Below, one piece after another: positions 10,677 to 25,078 of a DNA stretch of 64,000 nt. The position numbers were made by a program, and so were the translations under genes. Source of the DNA: Lucinisca nassula (Eukaryota; Mollusca; Bivalvia; Lucinida; Lucinidae); contig OY757023.1 of the NCBI GenBank assembly GCA_963580285.1, positions 132,774,027-132,838,026 on the forward strand. Direction: 5' to 3'. The notes beneath the pieces are model-generated. The model worked only from the letters and a program-made list of their open reading frames with translations, was not told the origin of the DNA and made no database searches. The number at the start of each line of letters is the position of its first letter. Within the stretch, counting starts at the first letter, position 1.

Positions 10677-13600
10677 TCGCTGCGTACAATAGAGGCCAAG
10701 AAAATTGACTTAGAAATTTTGGTGGTCGGCGTGTTGTGGGTACGAGAATCTCATTTTGGTCACTTTCACGTAGAAGCATGAAAATGGTGCCAAAACGTGC
10801 CCATGCGTGTCCAACCAACTCATGAATATTGGAAAAGTGTTTCTCTCAAATAGTTTTGGAGATATAAGGGTCCAAAGTTGAAGGAAATTGACCTTTCAAG
10901 GGCCATAACTCGAAACTCAATGAAGGAAGACAACTCCCATTTTACCCCATGGCACTTGGGTTAAGGGCGCATCATTTGGCACCAATTATAGGCCGATATC
11001 ATGAAGTCACCTTTGCACCATTTAGGCACTATCATCCTTTTGGTGTCCCGCCAAAACTTGAGGCCCTTATAACTCGCTTTTGTGTATTGCGATTGAGCTG
11101 AAATTTTGCATGCTGCTAGTAGACCTCAGTGCCTAGTGGCTTGCAAAATTTCGTGCCGCTACGAAGCGTATCTTGTGAGTTATAAGCCTTCAAACTTCGA
11201 GGAAATTAAAGTTTGTGCCTATTTTGCGGGAATACGAAATAAGATACAGAGATGCAGTATGTATCCTTCAACAGGCATTTATGTGCCCTACCATCGTGCA
11301 AAATCCCGGTAACACTGGGGCACGAGAAAGTGCCGAAATAAAGGACTCTTTTTTACATTGAGGGCTATGGGAAAAATGAAGAAAACGCCGCTACTCAGCC
11401 TAGATGGCGAATACAATAGCAAGCTTTACACCGTTAGTCCGTCCCAATAAAGTACGCCCTCGGGCCAAATTACAGATCGCTGCGTACAATAGAGGCCAAG
11501 AAAATTGACTTAGAAATTTTGGTGGTCGGCGTGTTGTGGGTACGAGAATCTCATTTTGGTCACTTTCACGTAGAAGCATGAAAATGGTGCCAAAACGTGC
11601 CCATGCGTGTCCAACCAACTCATGAATATTGGAAAATTGTTTCTCTCAAATAGTTTTGGAGATATAAGGGTCCAAAGTTGAAGGAAATTGACCTTTCAAG
11701 GGCCATAACTCGAAACTCAATGAAGGAAGACAACTCCCATTTTACCCCATGGCACTTGGGTTAAGGGCGCATCATTTGGCACCAATTATAGGCCGATATC
11801 ATGAAGTCACCTTTGCACCATTTAGGCACTATCATCCTATTGGTGTCCCGCCAAAACTTGAGGCCCTTATAACTCGCTTTTGTGTATTGCGATTGAGCTG
11901 AAATTTTGCATGCTGCTAGTAGACCTCAGTGCCTAGTGGCTTGCAAAATTTCGTGCCGCTACGAAGCGTATCTTGTGAGTTATAAGCCTTCAAACTTCGA
12001 GGAAATTAAAGTTTGTGCCTATTTTGCGGGAATACGAAATAAGATACAGAGGTGCAGTATGTATCCTTCAACAGGCATTTATGTGCCCTACCATCGTGCA
12101 AAATCCCGGTAACACTGGGGCACGAGAAAGTGCCGAAATAAAGGACTCTTTTTTACATTGAGGGCTATGGGAAAAATGAAGAAAACGCCGCTACTCAGCC
12201 TAGAGGGCGAATACAATAGCAAGCTTTACACCGTTAGTCCGTCCCAATAAAGTACGCCCTCGGGCCAAATTACAGATCGCTGCGTACAATAGAGGCCAAG
12301 AAAATTGACTTAGAAATTTTGGTGGTCGGCGTGTTGTGGGTACGAGAATCTCATTTTGGTCACTTTCACGTAGAAGCATGAAAATGGTGCCAAAACGTGC
12401 CCATGCGTGTCCAACCAACTCATGAATATTGGAAAATTGTTTCTCTCAAATAGTTTTGGAGATATAAGGGTCCAAAGTTGAAGGAAATTGACCTTTCAAG
12501 GGCCATAACTCGAAACTCAATGAAGGAAGACAACTCCCATTTTACCCCATGGCACTTGGGTTAAGGGCGCATCATTTGGCACCAATTATAGGCCGATATC
12601 ATGAAGTCACCTTTGCACCATTTAGGCACTATCATCCTATTGGTGTCCCGCCAAAACTTGAGGCCCTTATAACTCGCTTTTGTGTATTGCGATTGAGCTG
12701 AAATTTTGCATGCTGCTAGTAGACCTCAGTGCCTAGTGGCTTGCAAAATTTCGTGCCGCTACGAAGCGTATCTTGTGAGTTATAAGCCTTCAAACTTCGA
12801 GGAAATTAAAGTTTGTGCCTATTTTGCGGGAATACGAAATAAGATACAGAGATGCAGTATGTATCCTTCAACAGGCATTTATGTGCCCTACCATCGTGCA
12901 AAATCCCGGTAACACTGGGGCACGAGAAAGTGCCGAAATAAAGGACTCTTTTTTACATTGAGGGCTATGGGAAAAATGAAGAAAACGCCGCTACTCAGCC
13001 TAGAGGGCGAATACAATAGCAAGCTTTACACCGTTAGTCCGTCCCAATAAAGTACGCCCTCGGGCCAAATTACAGATCGCTGCGTACAATAGAGGCCAAG
13101 AAAATTGACTTAGAAATTTTGGTGGTCGGCGTGTTGTGGGTACGAGAATCTCATTTTGGTCACTTTCACGTAGAAGCATGAAAATGGTGCCAAAACGTGC
13201 CCATGCGTGTCCAACCAACTCATGAATATTAGAAAATTGTTTCTCTCAAATAGTTTTGGAGATATAAGGGTCCAAAGTTGAAGGAAATTGACCTTTCAAG
13301 GGCCATAACTCGAAACTCAATGAAGGAAGACAACTCCCATTTTACCCCATGGCACTTGGGTTAAGGGCGCATCATTTGGCACCAATTATAGGCCGATATC
13401 ATGAAGTCACCTTTGCACCATTTAGGCACTATCATCCTATTGGTGTCCCGCCAAAACTTGAGGCCCTTATAACTCGCTTTTGTGTATTGCGATTGAGCTG
13501 AAATTTTGCATGCTGCTAGTAGACCTCAGTGCCTAGTGGCTTGCAAAATTTCGTGCCGCTACGAAGCGTATCTTGTGAGTTATAAGCCTTCAAACTTCGA

Positions 13601-16600
13601 GGAAATTAAAGTTTGTGCCTATTTTGCGGGAATACGAAATAAGATACAGAGATGCAGTATGTATCCTTCAACAGGCATTTATGTGCCCTACCATCGTGCA
13701 AAATCCCGGTAACACTGGGGCACGAGAAAGTGCCGAAATAAAGGACTCTTTTTTACATTGAGGGCTATGGGAAAAATGAAGAAAACGCCGCTACTCAGCC
13801 TAGATGGCGAATACAATAGCAAGCTTTACACCGTTAGTCCGTCCCAATAAAGTACGCCCTCGGGCCAAATTACAGATCGCTGCGTACAATAGAGGCCAAG
13901 AAAATTGACTTAGAAATTTTGGTGGTCGGCGTGTTGTGGGTACGAGAATCTCATTTTGGTCACTTTCACGTAGAAGCATGAAAATGGTGCCAAAACGTGC
14001 CCATGCGTGTCCAACCAACTCATGAATATTAGAAAATTGTTTCTCTCAAATAGTTTTGGAGATATAAGGGTCCAAAGTTGAAGGAAATTGACCTTTCAAG
14101 GGCCATAACTCGAAACTCAATGAAGGAAGACAACTCCCATTTTACCCCATGGCACTTGGGTTAAGGGCGCATCATTTGGCACCAATTATAGGCCGATATC
14201 ATGAAGTCACCTTTGCACCATTTAGGCACTATCATCCTATTGGTGTCCCGCCAAAACTTGAGGCCCTTATAACTCGCTTTTGTGTATTGCGATTGAGCTG
14301 AAATTTTGCATGCTGCTAGTAGACCCCAGTGCCTAGTGGCTTGCAAAATTTCGTGCCGCTACGAAGCGTATCTTGTGAGTTATAAGCCTTCAAACTTCGA
14401 GGAAATTAAAGTTTGTGCCTATTTTGCGGGAATACGAAATAAGATACAGAGATGCAGTATGTATCCTTCAACAGGCATTTATGTGCCCTACCATCGTGCA
14501 AAATCCCGGTAACACTGGGGCACGAGAAAGTGCCGAAATAAAGGACTCTTTTTTACATTGAGGGCTATGGGAAAAATGAAGAAAACGCCGCTACTCAGCC
14601 TAGATGGCGAATACAATAGCAAGCTTTACACCGTTAGTCCGTCCCAATAAAGTACGCCCTTGGGCCAAATTACAGATCGCTGCGTACAATAGAGGCCAAG
14701 AAAATTGACTTAGAAATTTTGGTGGTCGGCGTGTTGTGGGTACGAGAATCTCATTTTGGTCACTTTCACGTAGAAGCATGAAAATGGTGCCAAAACGTGC
14801 CCATGCGTGTCCAACCAACTCATGAATATTGGAAAATTGTTTCTCTCAAATAGTTTTGGAGATATAAGGGTCCAAAGTTGAAGGAAATTGACCTTTCAAG
14901 GGCCATAACTCGAAACTCAATGAAGGAAGACAACTCCCATTTTACCCCATGGCACTTGGGTTAAGGGCGCATCATTTGGCACCAATTATAGGCCGATATC
15001 ATGAAGTCACCTTTGCACCATTTAGGCACTATCATCCTATTGGTGTCCCGCCAAAACTTGAGGCCCTTATAACTCGCTTTTGTGTATTGCGATTGAGCTG
15101 AAATTTTGCATGCTGCTAGTAGACCTCAGTGCCTAGTGGCTTGCAAAATTTCGTGCCGCTACGAAGCGTATCTTGTGAGTTATAAGCCTTCAAACTTCGA
15201 GGAAATTAAAGTTTGTGCCTATTTTGCGGGAATACGAAATAAGATACAGAGGTGCAGTATGTATCCTTCAACAGGCATTTATGTGCCCTACCATCGTGCA
15301 AAATCCCGGTAACACTGGGGCACGAGAAAGTGCCGAAATAAAGGACTCTTTTTTACATTGAGGGCTATGGGAAAAATGAAGAAAACGCCGCTACTCAGCC
15401 TAGAGGGCGAATACAATAGCAAGCTTTACACCGTTAGTCCGTCCCAATAAAGTACGCCCTCGGGCCAAATTACAGATCGCTGCGTACAATAGAGGCCAAG
15501 AAAATTGACTTAGAAATTTTGGTGGTCGGCGTGTTGTGGGTACGAGAATCTCATTTTGGTCACTTTCACGTAGAAGCATGAAAATGGTGCCAAAACGTGC
15601 CCATGCGTGTCCAACCAACTCATGAATATTGGAAAAGTGTTTCTCTCAAATAGTTTTGGAGATATAAGGGTCCAAAGTTGAAGGAAATTGACTTTTCAAG
15701 GGCCATAACTCGAAACTCAATGAAGGAAGACAACTCCCATTTTACCCCATGGCACTTGGGTTAAGGGCGCATCATTTGGCACCAATTATAGGCCGATATC
15801 ATGAAGTCACCTTTGCACCATTTAGGCACTATCATCCTATTGGTGTCCCGCCAAAATTTGAGGCCCTTATAACTCGCTTTTGTGTATTGCGATTGAGCTG
15901 AAATTTTGCATGCTGCTAGTAGACCTCAGTGCCTAGTGGCTTGCAAAATTTCGTGCCGCTACGAAGCGTATCTTGTGAGTTATAAGCCTTCAAACTTCGA
16001 GGAAATTAAAGTTTGTGCCTATTTTGCGGGAATACGAAATAAGATACAGAGGTGCAGTATGTATCCTTCAACAGGCATTTATGTGCCCTACCATCGTGCA
16101 AAATCCCGGTAACACTGGGGCACGAGAAAGTGCCGAAATAAAGGACTCTTTTTTACATTGAGGGCTATGGGAAAAATGAAGAAAACGCCGCTACTCAGCC
16201 TAGAGGGCGAATACAATAGCAAGCTTTACACCGTTAGTCCGTCCCAATAAAGTACGCCCTCGGGCCAAATTACAGATCGCTGCGTACAATAGAGGCCAAG
16301 AAAATTGACTTAGAAATTTTGGTGGTCGGCGTGTTGTGGGTACGAGAATCTCATTTTGGTCACTTTCACGTAGAAGCATGAAAATGGTGCCAAAACGTGC
16401 CCATGCGTGTCCAACCAACTCATGAATATTGGAAAATTGTTTCTCTCAAATAGTTTTGGAGATATAAGGGTCCAAAGTTGAAGGAAATTGACCTTTCAAG
16501 GGCCATAACTCGAAACTCAATGAAGGAAGACAACTCCCATTTTACCCCATGGCACTTGGGTTAAGGGCGCATCATTTGGCACCAATTATAGGCCGATATC

Positions 16601-17876
16601 ATGAAGTCACCTTTGCACCATTTAGGCACTATCATCCTATTGGTGTCCCGCCAAAACTTGAGGCCCTTATAACTCGCTTTTGTGTATTGCGATTGAGCTG
16701 AAATTTTGCATGCTGCTAGTAGACCTCAGTGCCTAGTGGCTTGCAAAATTTCGTGCCGCTACGAAGCGTATCTTGTGAGTTATAAGCCTTCAAACTTCGA
16801 GGAAATTAAAGTTTGTGCCTATTTTGCGGGAATACGAAATAAGATACAGAGGTGCAGTATGTATCCTTCAACAGGCATTTATGTGCCCTACCATCGTGCA
16901 AAATCCCGGTAACACTGGGGCACGAGAAAGTGCCGAAATAAAGGACTCTTTTTTACATTGAGGGCTATGGGAAAAATGAAGAAAACGCCGCTACTCAGCC
17001 TAGAGGGCGAATACAATAGCAAGCTTTACACCGTTAGTCCGTCCCAATAAAGTACGCCCTCGGGCCAAATTACAGATCGCTGCGTACAATAGAGGCCAAG
17101 AAAATTGACTTAGAAATTTTGGTGGTCGGCGTGTTGTGGGTACGAGAATCTCATTTTGGTCACTTTCACGTAGAAGCATGAAAATGGTGCCAAAACGTGC
17201 CCATGCGTGTCCAACCAACTCATGAATATTGGAAAATTGTTTCTCTCAAATAGTTTTGGAGATATAAGGGTCCAAAGTTGAAGGAAATTGACCTTTCAAG
17301 GGCCATAACTCGAAACTCAATGAAGGAAGACAACTCCCATTTTACCCCATGGCACTTGGGTTAAGGGCGCATCATTTGGCACCAATTATAGGCCGATATC
17401 ATGAAGTCACCTTTGCACCATTTAGGCACTATCATCCTATTGGTGTCCCGCCAAAACTTGAGGCCCTTATAACTCGCTTTTGTGTATTGCGATTGAGCTG
17501 AAATTTTGCATGTTGCTAGTAGACCTCAGTGCCTAGTGGCTTGCAAAATTTCGTGCCGCTACGAAGCGTATCTTGTGAGTTATAAGCCTTCAAACTTCGA
17601 GGAAATTAAAGTTTGTGCCTATTTTGCGGGAATACGAAATAAGATACAGAGATGCAGTATGTATCCTTCAACAGGCATTTATGTGCCCTACCATCGTGCA
17701 AAATCCCTGTAACACTGGGGCACGAGAAAGTGCCGAAATAAAGGACTCTTTTTTACATTGAGGGCTATGGGAAAAATGAAGAAAACGCCGCTACTCAGCC
17801 TAGATGGCGAATACAATAGCAAGCTTTACACCGTTAGTCCGTCCCAATAAAGTACGCCCTCGGGCCAAATTACAGA
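10677..17876. repeat. Monomers 15-23, consensus length with shuffled markers
   Basis: Nine 800-bp copies. The variant gatgcag occurs near 11250, 12850, 13650, 14450 and 17650, tagatggcg near 11401, 13801, 14601 and 17801, and tagaaaatt near 13231 and 14031. ggaaaagtg is shared by copies 4,800 bp apart (near 10835 and 15635). The markers are recombined in different sets, so no clean higher-order period is visible. Confidence 0.85.
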
Positions 17877-20800
17877 TCGCTGCGTACAATAGAGGCCAAG
17901 AAAATTGACTTAGAAATTTTGGTGGTCGGCGTGTTGTGGGTACGAGAATCTCATTTTGGTCACTTTCACGTAGAAGCATGAAAAGGGTGCCAAAACGTGC
18001 CCATGCGTGTCCAACCAACTCATGAATATTGGAAAATTGTTTCTCTCAAATAGTTTTGGAGATATAAGGGTCCAAAGTTGAAGGAAATTGACCTTTCAAG
18101 GGCCATAACTCGAAACTCAATGAAGGAAGACAACTCCCATTTTACCCCATGGCACTTGGGTTAAGGGCGCATCATTTGGCACCAATTATAGGCCGATATC
18201 ATGAAGTCACCTTTGCACCATTTAGGCACTATCATCCTATTGGTGTCCCGCCAAAACTTGAGGCCCTTATAACTCGCTTTTGTGTATTGCGATTGAGCTG
18301 AAATTTTGCATGCTGCTAGTAGACCTCAGTGCCTAGTGGCTTGCAAAATTTCGTGCCGCTACGAAGCGTACCTTGTGAGTTATAAGCCTTCAAACGTCGA
18401 GGAAATTAAAGTTTGTGCCTATTTTGCGGGAATACGAAAAAAGATACAGAGATGCAGTATGTATCCTTCAACAGGCATTTATGTGCCCTACCATCGTGCA
18501 AAATCCCGGTAACACTGGGGCACGAGAAAGTGCCGAAATAAAGGACTCTTTTTTACATTGAGGGCTATGGGAAAAATGAAGAAAACGCCGCTACTCAGCC
18601 TAGATGGCGAATACAATAGCAAGCTTTACACCGTTAGTCCCTCCCAATAAAGTACGCCCTCGGGCCAAAATACAGATCGCTGCGTACAATATAGGCCAAG
18701 AAAATTGACTTAGAAATTTTGGTGGTCGGCGTGTTGTGGGTACGAGAATCTCATTTTGGTCACTTTCACGTAGAAGCATGAAAATGGTGCCAAAACGTGC
18801 CCATGCGTGTCCAACCAACTCATGAATATTGGAAAATTGTTTCTCTCAAATAGTTTTGGAGATATAAGGGTCCAAAGTTGAAGGAAATTGACCTTTCAAG
18901 GGCCATAACTCGAAACTCAATGAAGGAAGACAACTCCCATTTTACCCCATGGCACTTGGGTTAAGGGCGCATCATTTGGCACCAATTATAGGCCGATATC
19001 ATGAAGTCACCTTTGCACCATTTAGGCACTATCATCCTATTGGTGTCCCGCCAAAACTTGAGGCCCTCATAACTCGCTTTTGTGTATTGCGATTGAGCTG
19101 AAATTTTGCATGCTGCTAGTAGACCTCAGTGCCTAGTGGCTTGCAAAATTTCGTGCCGCTACGAAGCGTATCTTGTGAGTTATAAGCCTTCAAACTTCGA
19201 GGAAATTAAAGTTTGTGCCTATTTTGCGGGAATACGAAATAAGATACAGAGGTGCAGTATGTATCCTTCAACAGGCATTTATGTGCCCTACCATCGTGCA
19301 AAATCCCGGTAACACTGGGGCACGAGAAAGTGCCGAAATAAAGGACTCTTTTTTACATTGAGGGCTATGGGAAAAATGAAGAAAACGCCGCTACTCAGCC
19401 TAAAGGGCGAATACAATAGCAAGCTTTACACCGTTAGTCCGTCCCAATAAAGTACGCCCTCGGGCCAAATTACAGATCGCTGCGTACAATAGAGGCCAAG
19501 AAAATTGACTTAGAAATTTTGGTGGTCGGCGTGTTGTGGGTACGAGAATCTCATTTTGGTCACTTTCACGTAGAAGCATGAAAATGGTGCCAAAACGTGC
19601 CCATGCGTGTCCAACCAACTCATGAATATTGGAAAATTGTTTCTCTCAAATAGTTTTGGAGATATAAGGGTCCAAAGTTGAAGGAAATTGACCTTTCAAG
19701 GGCCATAACTCGAAACTCAATGAAGGAAGACAACTCCCATTTTACCCCATGGCACTTGGGTTAAGGGCGCATCATTTGGCACCAATTATAGGCCGATATC
19801 ATGAAGTCACCTTTGCACCATTTAGGCACTATCATCCTATTGGTGTCCCGCCAAAACTTGAGGCCCTTATAACTCGCTTTTGTGTATTGTGATTGAGCTG
19901 AAATTTTGCATGCTGCTAGTAGACCTCAGTGCCTAGTGGCTTGCAAAATTTCGTGCCGCTACGAAGCGTATCTTGTGAGTTATAAGCCTTCAAACTTCGA
20001 GGAAATTAAAGTTTGTGCCTATTTTGCGGGGATTACGAAATAAGATACAGAGGTGCAGTATGTATCCTTCAACAGGCATTTATGTGCCCTACCATCGTGC
20101 AAAATCCCGGTAACACTGGGGCACGAGAAAGTGCCGAAATAAAGGACTCTTTTTTACATTGAGGGCTATGGGAAAAATGAAGAAAACGCCGCTACTCAGC
20201 CTAGAGGGCGAATACAATAGCAAGCTTTACACCGTTAGTCCGTCCCAATAAAGTACGCCCTCGGGCCAAATTACAGATCGCTGCGTACAATAGAGGCCAA
20301 GAAAATTGACTTAGAAATTTTGGTGGTCGGCGTGTTGTGGGTACGAGAATCTCATTTTGGTCACTTTTACGTAGAAGCATGAAAATTTTGCCAAAACGTG
20401 CCCATGCGTGTCCAACCAACTCATGAATATTGGAAAATTGTTTCTCTCAAATAGTTTTGGAGATATAAGGGTCCAAAGTTGAAGGAAATTGACCTTTCAA
20501 GGGCCATAACTCGAAACTCAATGAAGGAAGACAACTCCCATTTTACCCCATGGCACTTGGGTTAAGGGCGCATCATTTGGCACCAATTATAGGCCGATAT
20601 CATGAAGTCACCTTTGCACCATTTAGGCACTATCATCCTTTTGGTGTCCCGCCAAAACTTGAGGCCCTTATAACTCGCTTTTGCGAATTGCGATTGAGCT
20701 GAAATTTTGCATGCTGCTAGTAGACCTCAGTGCCTAGTGGCTTGCAAAATTTCGTGCCGCTACGAAGCGTATCTTGTGAGTTATAAGCCTTCAAACTTCG

Positions 20801-21877
20801 AGGAAATTAAAGTTTGTACCTATTTTGCGGGAATACGAAATAAGATACAGAGGTGCAGTATGTATCTTTCAACAGGCATTTATGTACCCTACCATCGTGC
20901 AAAATCCCGGTAACACTGGGGCACGAGAAAGTGCCGAAATAAAGGACTCTTTTTTACATTGAGGGCTATGGGAAAAATGAAGAAAACGCCGCTACTCAGC
21001 CTAGAGGGCGAATACAATAGCAAGCTTTACACCGTGAGTCCGTCCCAATAAAGTACGCCCTCGGGCCAAATTACAGATCGCTGCGTACAATAGAGGCCAA
21101 GAAAATTGACTTAGAAATTTTGGTGGTCGGCGTGTTGTGGGTACGAGAATCTCATTTTGGTCACTTTCACGTAGAAGCATGAAAATGGTGCCAAAACGTG
21201 CCCATGCGTGTCCAACCAACTCATGAATATTGGAAAATTGTTTCTCTCAAATAGTTTTGGAGATATAAGGGTCCAAAGTTGAAGGAAATTGACCTTTCAA
21301 GGGCCATAACTCGAAACTCAATGAAGGAAGACAACTCCCATTTTACCCCATGGCACTTGGGTTAAGGGCGCATCATTTGGCACCAATTATAGGCCGATAT
21401 CATGAAGTCACCTTTGCACCATTTAGGCACTATCATCCTATTGGTGTCCCGCCAAAACTTGAGGCCCTTATAACTCGCTTTTGTGTATTGCGATTGAGCT
21501 GAAATTTTGCATGCTGCTAGTAGACCTCAGTGCCTAGTGGCTTGCAAAATTTCGTGCCGCTACGAAGCGTATCTTGTGAGTTATAAGCCTTCAAACTTCG
21601 AGGAAATTAAAGTTTGTGCCTATTTTGCGGGAATACGAAATAAGATACAGAGGTGCAGTATGTATCCTTCAACAGGCATTTATGTGCCCTACCATCGTGC
21701 AAAATCCCGGTAACACTGGGGCACGAGAAAGTGCCGAAATAAAGGACTCTTTTTTACATTGAGGGCTATGGGAAAAATGAAGAAAACGCCGCTACTCAGC
21801 CTAGAGGGCGAATACAATAGCAAGCTTTACACCGTTAGTCCGTCCCAATAAAGTACGCCCTCGGGCCAAATTACAGA
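17877..21877. repeat. Five-monomer higher-order unit, copy 1 (4,001 bp)
   Basis: Monomers 24-28. Marker order: 24 with aaaagggtg, accttgtg, cgaaaaaag and ccctccc; 25 with caatatagg, ccctcataac and cctaaagg; 26 with ttgtgattg and ggggattacg (1-bp insertion); 27 with aaaattttgcc, cttttggtg, gcgaattg, ctttcaac and gtaccc; 28 near consensus. The same order recurs 4,001 bp downstream, which single-copy exchange would not produce. Confidence 0.85.
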
Positions 21878-24800
21878 TCGCTGCGTACAATAGAGGCCAA
21901 GAAAATTGACTTAGAAATTTTGGTGGTCGGCGTGTTGTGGGTACGAGAATCTCATTTTGGTCACTTTCACGTAGAAGCATGAAAAGGGTGCCAAAACGTG
22001 CCCATGCGTGTCCAACCAACTCATGAATATTGGAAAATTGTTTCTCTCAAATAGTTTTGGAGATATAAGGGTCCAAAGTTGAAGGAAATTGACCTTTCAA
22101 GGGCCATAACTCGAAACTCAATGAAGGAAGACAACTCCCATTTTACCCCATGGCACTTGGGTTAAGGGCGCATCATTTGGCACCAATTATAGGCCGATAT
22201 CATGAAGTCACCTTTGCACCATTTAGGCACTATCATCCTATTGGTGTCCCGCCAAAACTTGAGGCCCTTATAACTCGCTTTTGTGTATTGCGATTGAGCT
22301 GAAATTTTGCATGCTGCTAGTAGACCTCAGTGCCTAGTGGCTTGCAAAATTTCGTGCCGCTACGAAGCGTACCTTGTGAGTTATAAGCCTTCAAACTTCG
22401 AGGAAATTAAAGTTTGTGCCTATTTTGCGGGAATACGAAAAAAGATACAGAGATGCAGTATGTATCCTTCAACAGGCATTTATGTGCCCTACCATCGTGC
22501 AAAATCCCGGTAACACTGGGGCACGAGAAAGTGCCGAAATAAAGGACTCTTTTTTACATTGAGGGCTATGGGAAAAATGAAGAAAACGCCGCTACTCAGC
22601 CTAGATGGCGAATACAATAGCAAGCTTTACACCGTTAGTCCCTCCCAATAAAGTACGCCCTCGGGCCAAAATACAGATCGCTGCGTACAATATAGGCCAA
22701 GAAAATTGACTTAGAAATTTTGGTGGTCGGCGTGTTGTGGGTACGAGAATCTCATTTTGGTCACTTTCACGTAGAAGCATGAAAATGGTGCCAAAACGTG
22801 CCCATGCGTGTCCAACCAACTCATGAATATTGGAAAATTGTTTCTCTCAAATAGTTTTGGAGATATAAGGGTCCAAAGTTGAAGGAAATTGACCTTTCAA
22901 GGGCCATAACTCGAAACTCAATGAAGGAAGACAACTCCCATTTTACCCCATGGCACTTGGGTTAAGGGCGCATCATTTGGCACCAATTATAGGCCGATAT
23001 CATGAAGTCACCTTTGCACCATTTAGGCACTATCATCCTATTGGTGTCCCGCCAAAACTTGAGGCCCTCATAACTCGCTTTTGTGTATTGCGATTGAGCT
23101 GAAATTTTGCATGCTGCTAGTAGACCTCAGTGCCTAGTGGCTTGCAAAATTTCGTGCCGCTACGAAGCGTATCTTGTGAGTTATAAGCCTTCAAACTTCG
23201 AGGAAATTAAAGTTTGTGCCTATTTTGCGGGAATACGAAATAAGATACAGAGGTGCAGTATGTATCCTTCAACAGGCATTTATGTGCCCTACCATCGTGC
23301 AAAATCCCGGTAACACTGGGGCACGAGAAAGTGCCGAAATAAAGGACTCTTTTTTACATTGAGGGCTATGGGAAAAATGAAGAAAACGCCGCTACTCAGC
23401 CTAAAGGGCGAATACAATAGCAAGCTTTACACCGTTAGTCCGTCCCAATAAAGTACGCCCTCGGGCCAAATTACAGATCGCTGCGTACAATAGAGGCCAA
23501 GAAAATTGACTTAGAAATTTTGGTGGTCGGCGTGTTGTGGGTACGAGAATCTCATTTTGGTCACTTTTACGTAGAAGCATGAAAATGGTGCCAAAACGTG
23601 CCCATGCGTGTCCAACCAACTCATGAATATTGGAAAATTGTTTCTCTCAAATAGTTTTGGAGATATAAGGGTCCAAAGTTGAAGGAAATTGACCTTTCAA
23701 GGGCCATAACTCGAAACTCAATGAAGGAAGACAACTCCCATTTTACCCCATGGCACTTGGGTTAAGGGCGCATCATTTGGCACCAATTATAGGCCGATAT
23801 CATGAAGTCACCTTTGCACCATTTAGGCACTATCATCCTATTGGTGTCCCGCCAAAACTTGAGGCCCTTATAACTCGCTTTTGTGTATTGTGATTGAGCT
23901 GAAATTTTGCATGCTGCTAGTAGACCTCAGTGCCTAGTGGCTTGCAAAATTTCGTGCCGCTACGAAGCGTATCTTGTGAGTTATAAGCCTTCAAACTTCG
24001 AGGAAATTAAAGTTTGTGCCTATTTTGCGGGGATTACGAAATAAGATACAGAGGTGCAGTATGTATCCTTCAACAGGCATTTATGTGCCCTACCATCGTG
24101 CAAAATCCCGGTAACACTGGGACACGAGAAAGTGCCGAAATAAAGGACTCTTTTTTACATTGAGGGCTATGGGAAAAATGAAGAAAACGCCGCTACTCAG
24201 CCTAGAGGGCGAATACAATAGCAAGCTTTACACCGTTAGTCCGTCCCAATAAAGTACGCCCTCGGGCCAAATTACAGATCGCTGCGTACAATAGAGGCCA
24301 AGAAAATTGACTTAGAAATTTTGGTGGTCGGCGTGTTGTGGGTACGAGAATCTCATTTTGGTCACTTTTACGTAGAAGCATGAAAATTTTGCCAAAACGT
24401 GCCCATGCGTGTCCAACCAACTCATGAATATTGGAAAATTGTTTCTCTCAAATAGTTTTGGAGATATAAGGGTCCAAAGTTGAAGGAAATTGACCTTTCA
24501 AGGGCCATAACTCGAAACTCAATGAAGGAAGACAACTCCCATTTTACCCCATGGCACTTGGGTTAAGGGCGCATCATTTGGCACCAATTATAGGCCGATA
24601 TCATGAAGTCACCTTTGCACCATTTAGGCACTATCATCCTTTTGGTGTCCCGCCAAAACTTGAGGCCCTTATAACTCGCTTTTGCGAATTGCGATTGAGC
24701 TGAAATTTTGCATGCTGCTAGTAGACCTCAGTGCCTAGTGGCTTGCAAAATTTCGTGCCGCTACGAAGCGTATCTTGTGAGTTATAAGCCTTCAAACTTC

Positions 24801-25078
24801 GAGGAAATTAAAGTTTGTGCCTATTTTGCGGGAATACGAAATAAGATACAGAGGTGCAGTATGTATCTTTCAACAGGCATTTATGTACCCTACCATCGTG
24901 CAAAATCCCGGTAACACTGGGGCACGAGAAAGTGCCGAAATAAAGGACTCTTTTTTACATTGAGGGCTATGGGAAAAATGAAGAAAACGCCGCTACTCAG
25001 CGTAGAGGGCGAATACAATAGCAAGCTTTACACCGTTAGTCCGTCCCAATAAAGTACGCCCTCGGGCCAAATTACAGA
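21878..25078. repeat. Five-monomer higher-order unit, copy 2 (four monomers)
   Basis: Monomers 29-32 repeat the marker series of 24-27 at an offset of 4,001 bp. Differences from copy 1 include cttttacg near 23570, gggacacg near 24120, loss of the gtgagtcc marker, and a new gcgtagagg marker near 25000. After monomer 32 the order changes to a second insertion-type monomer (25079), so the two units diverge there. Confidence 0.85.

Noticed and set aside
14161..14346. 61-codon minus-strand frames (also at 38267 and 39867) and another at 33571
   Set aside because: They appear only where single substitutions remove a stop in isolated monomers, and they overlap the other open frames.
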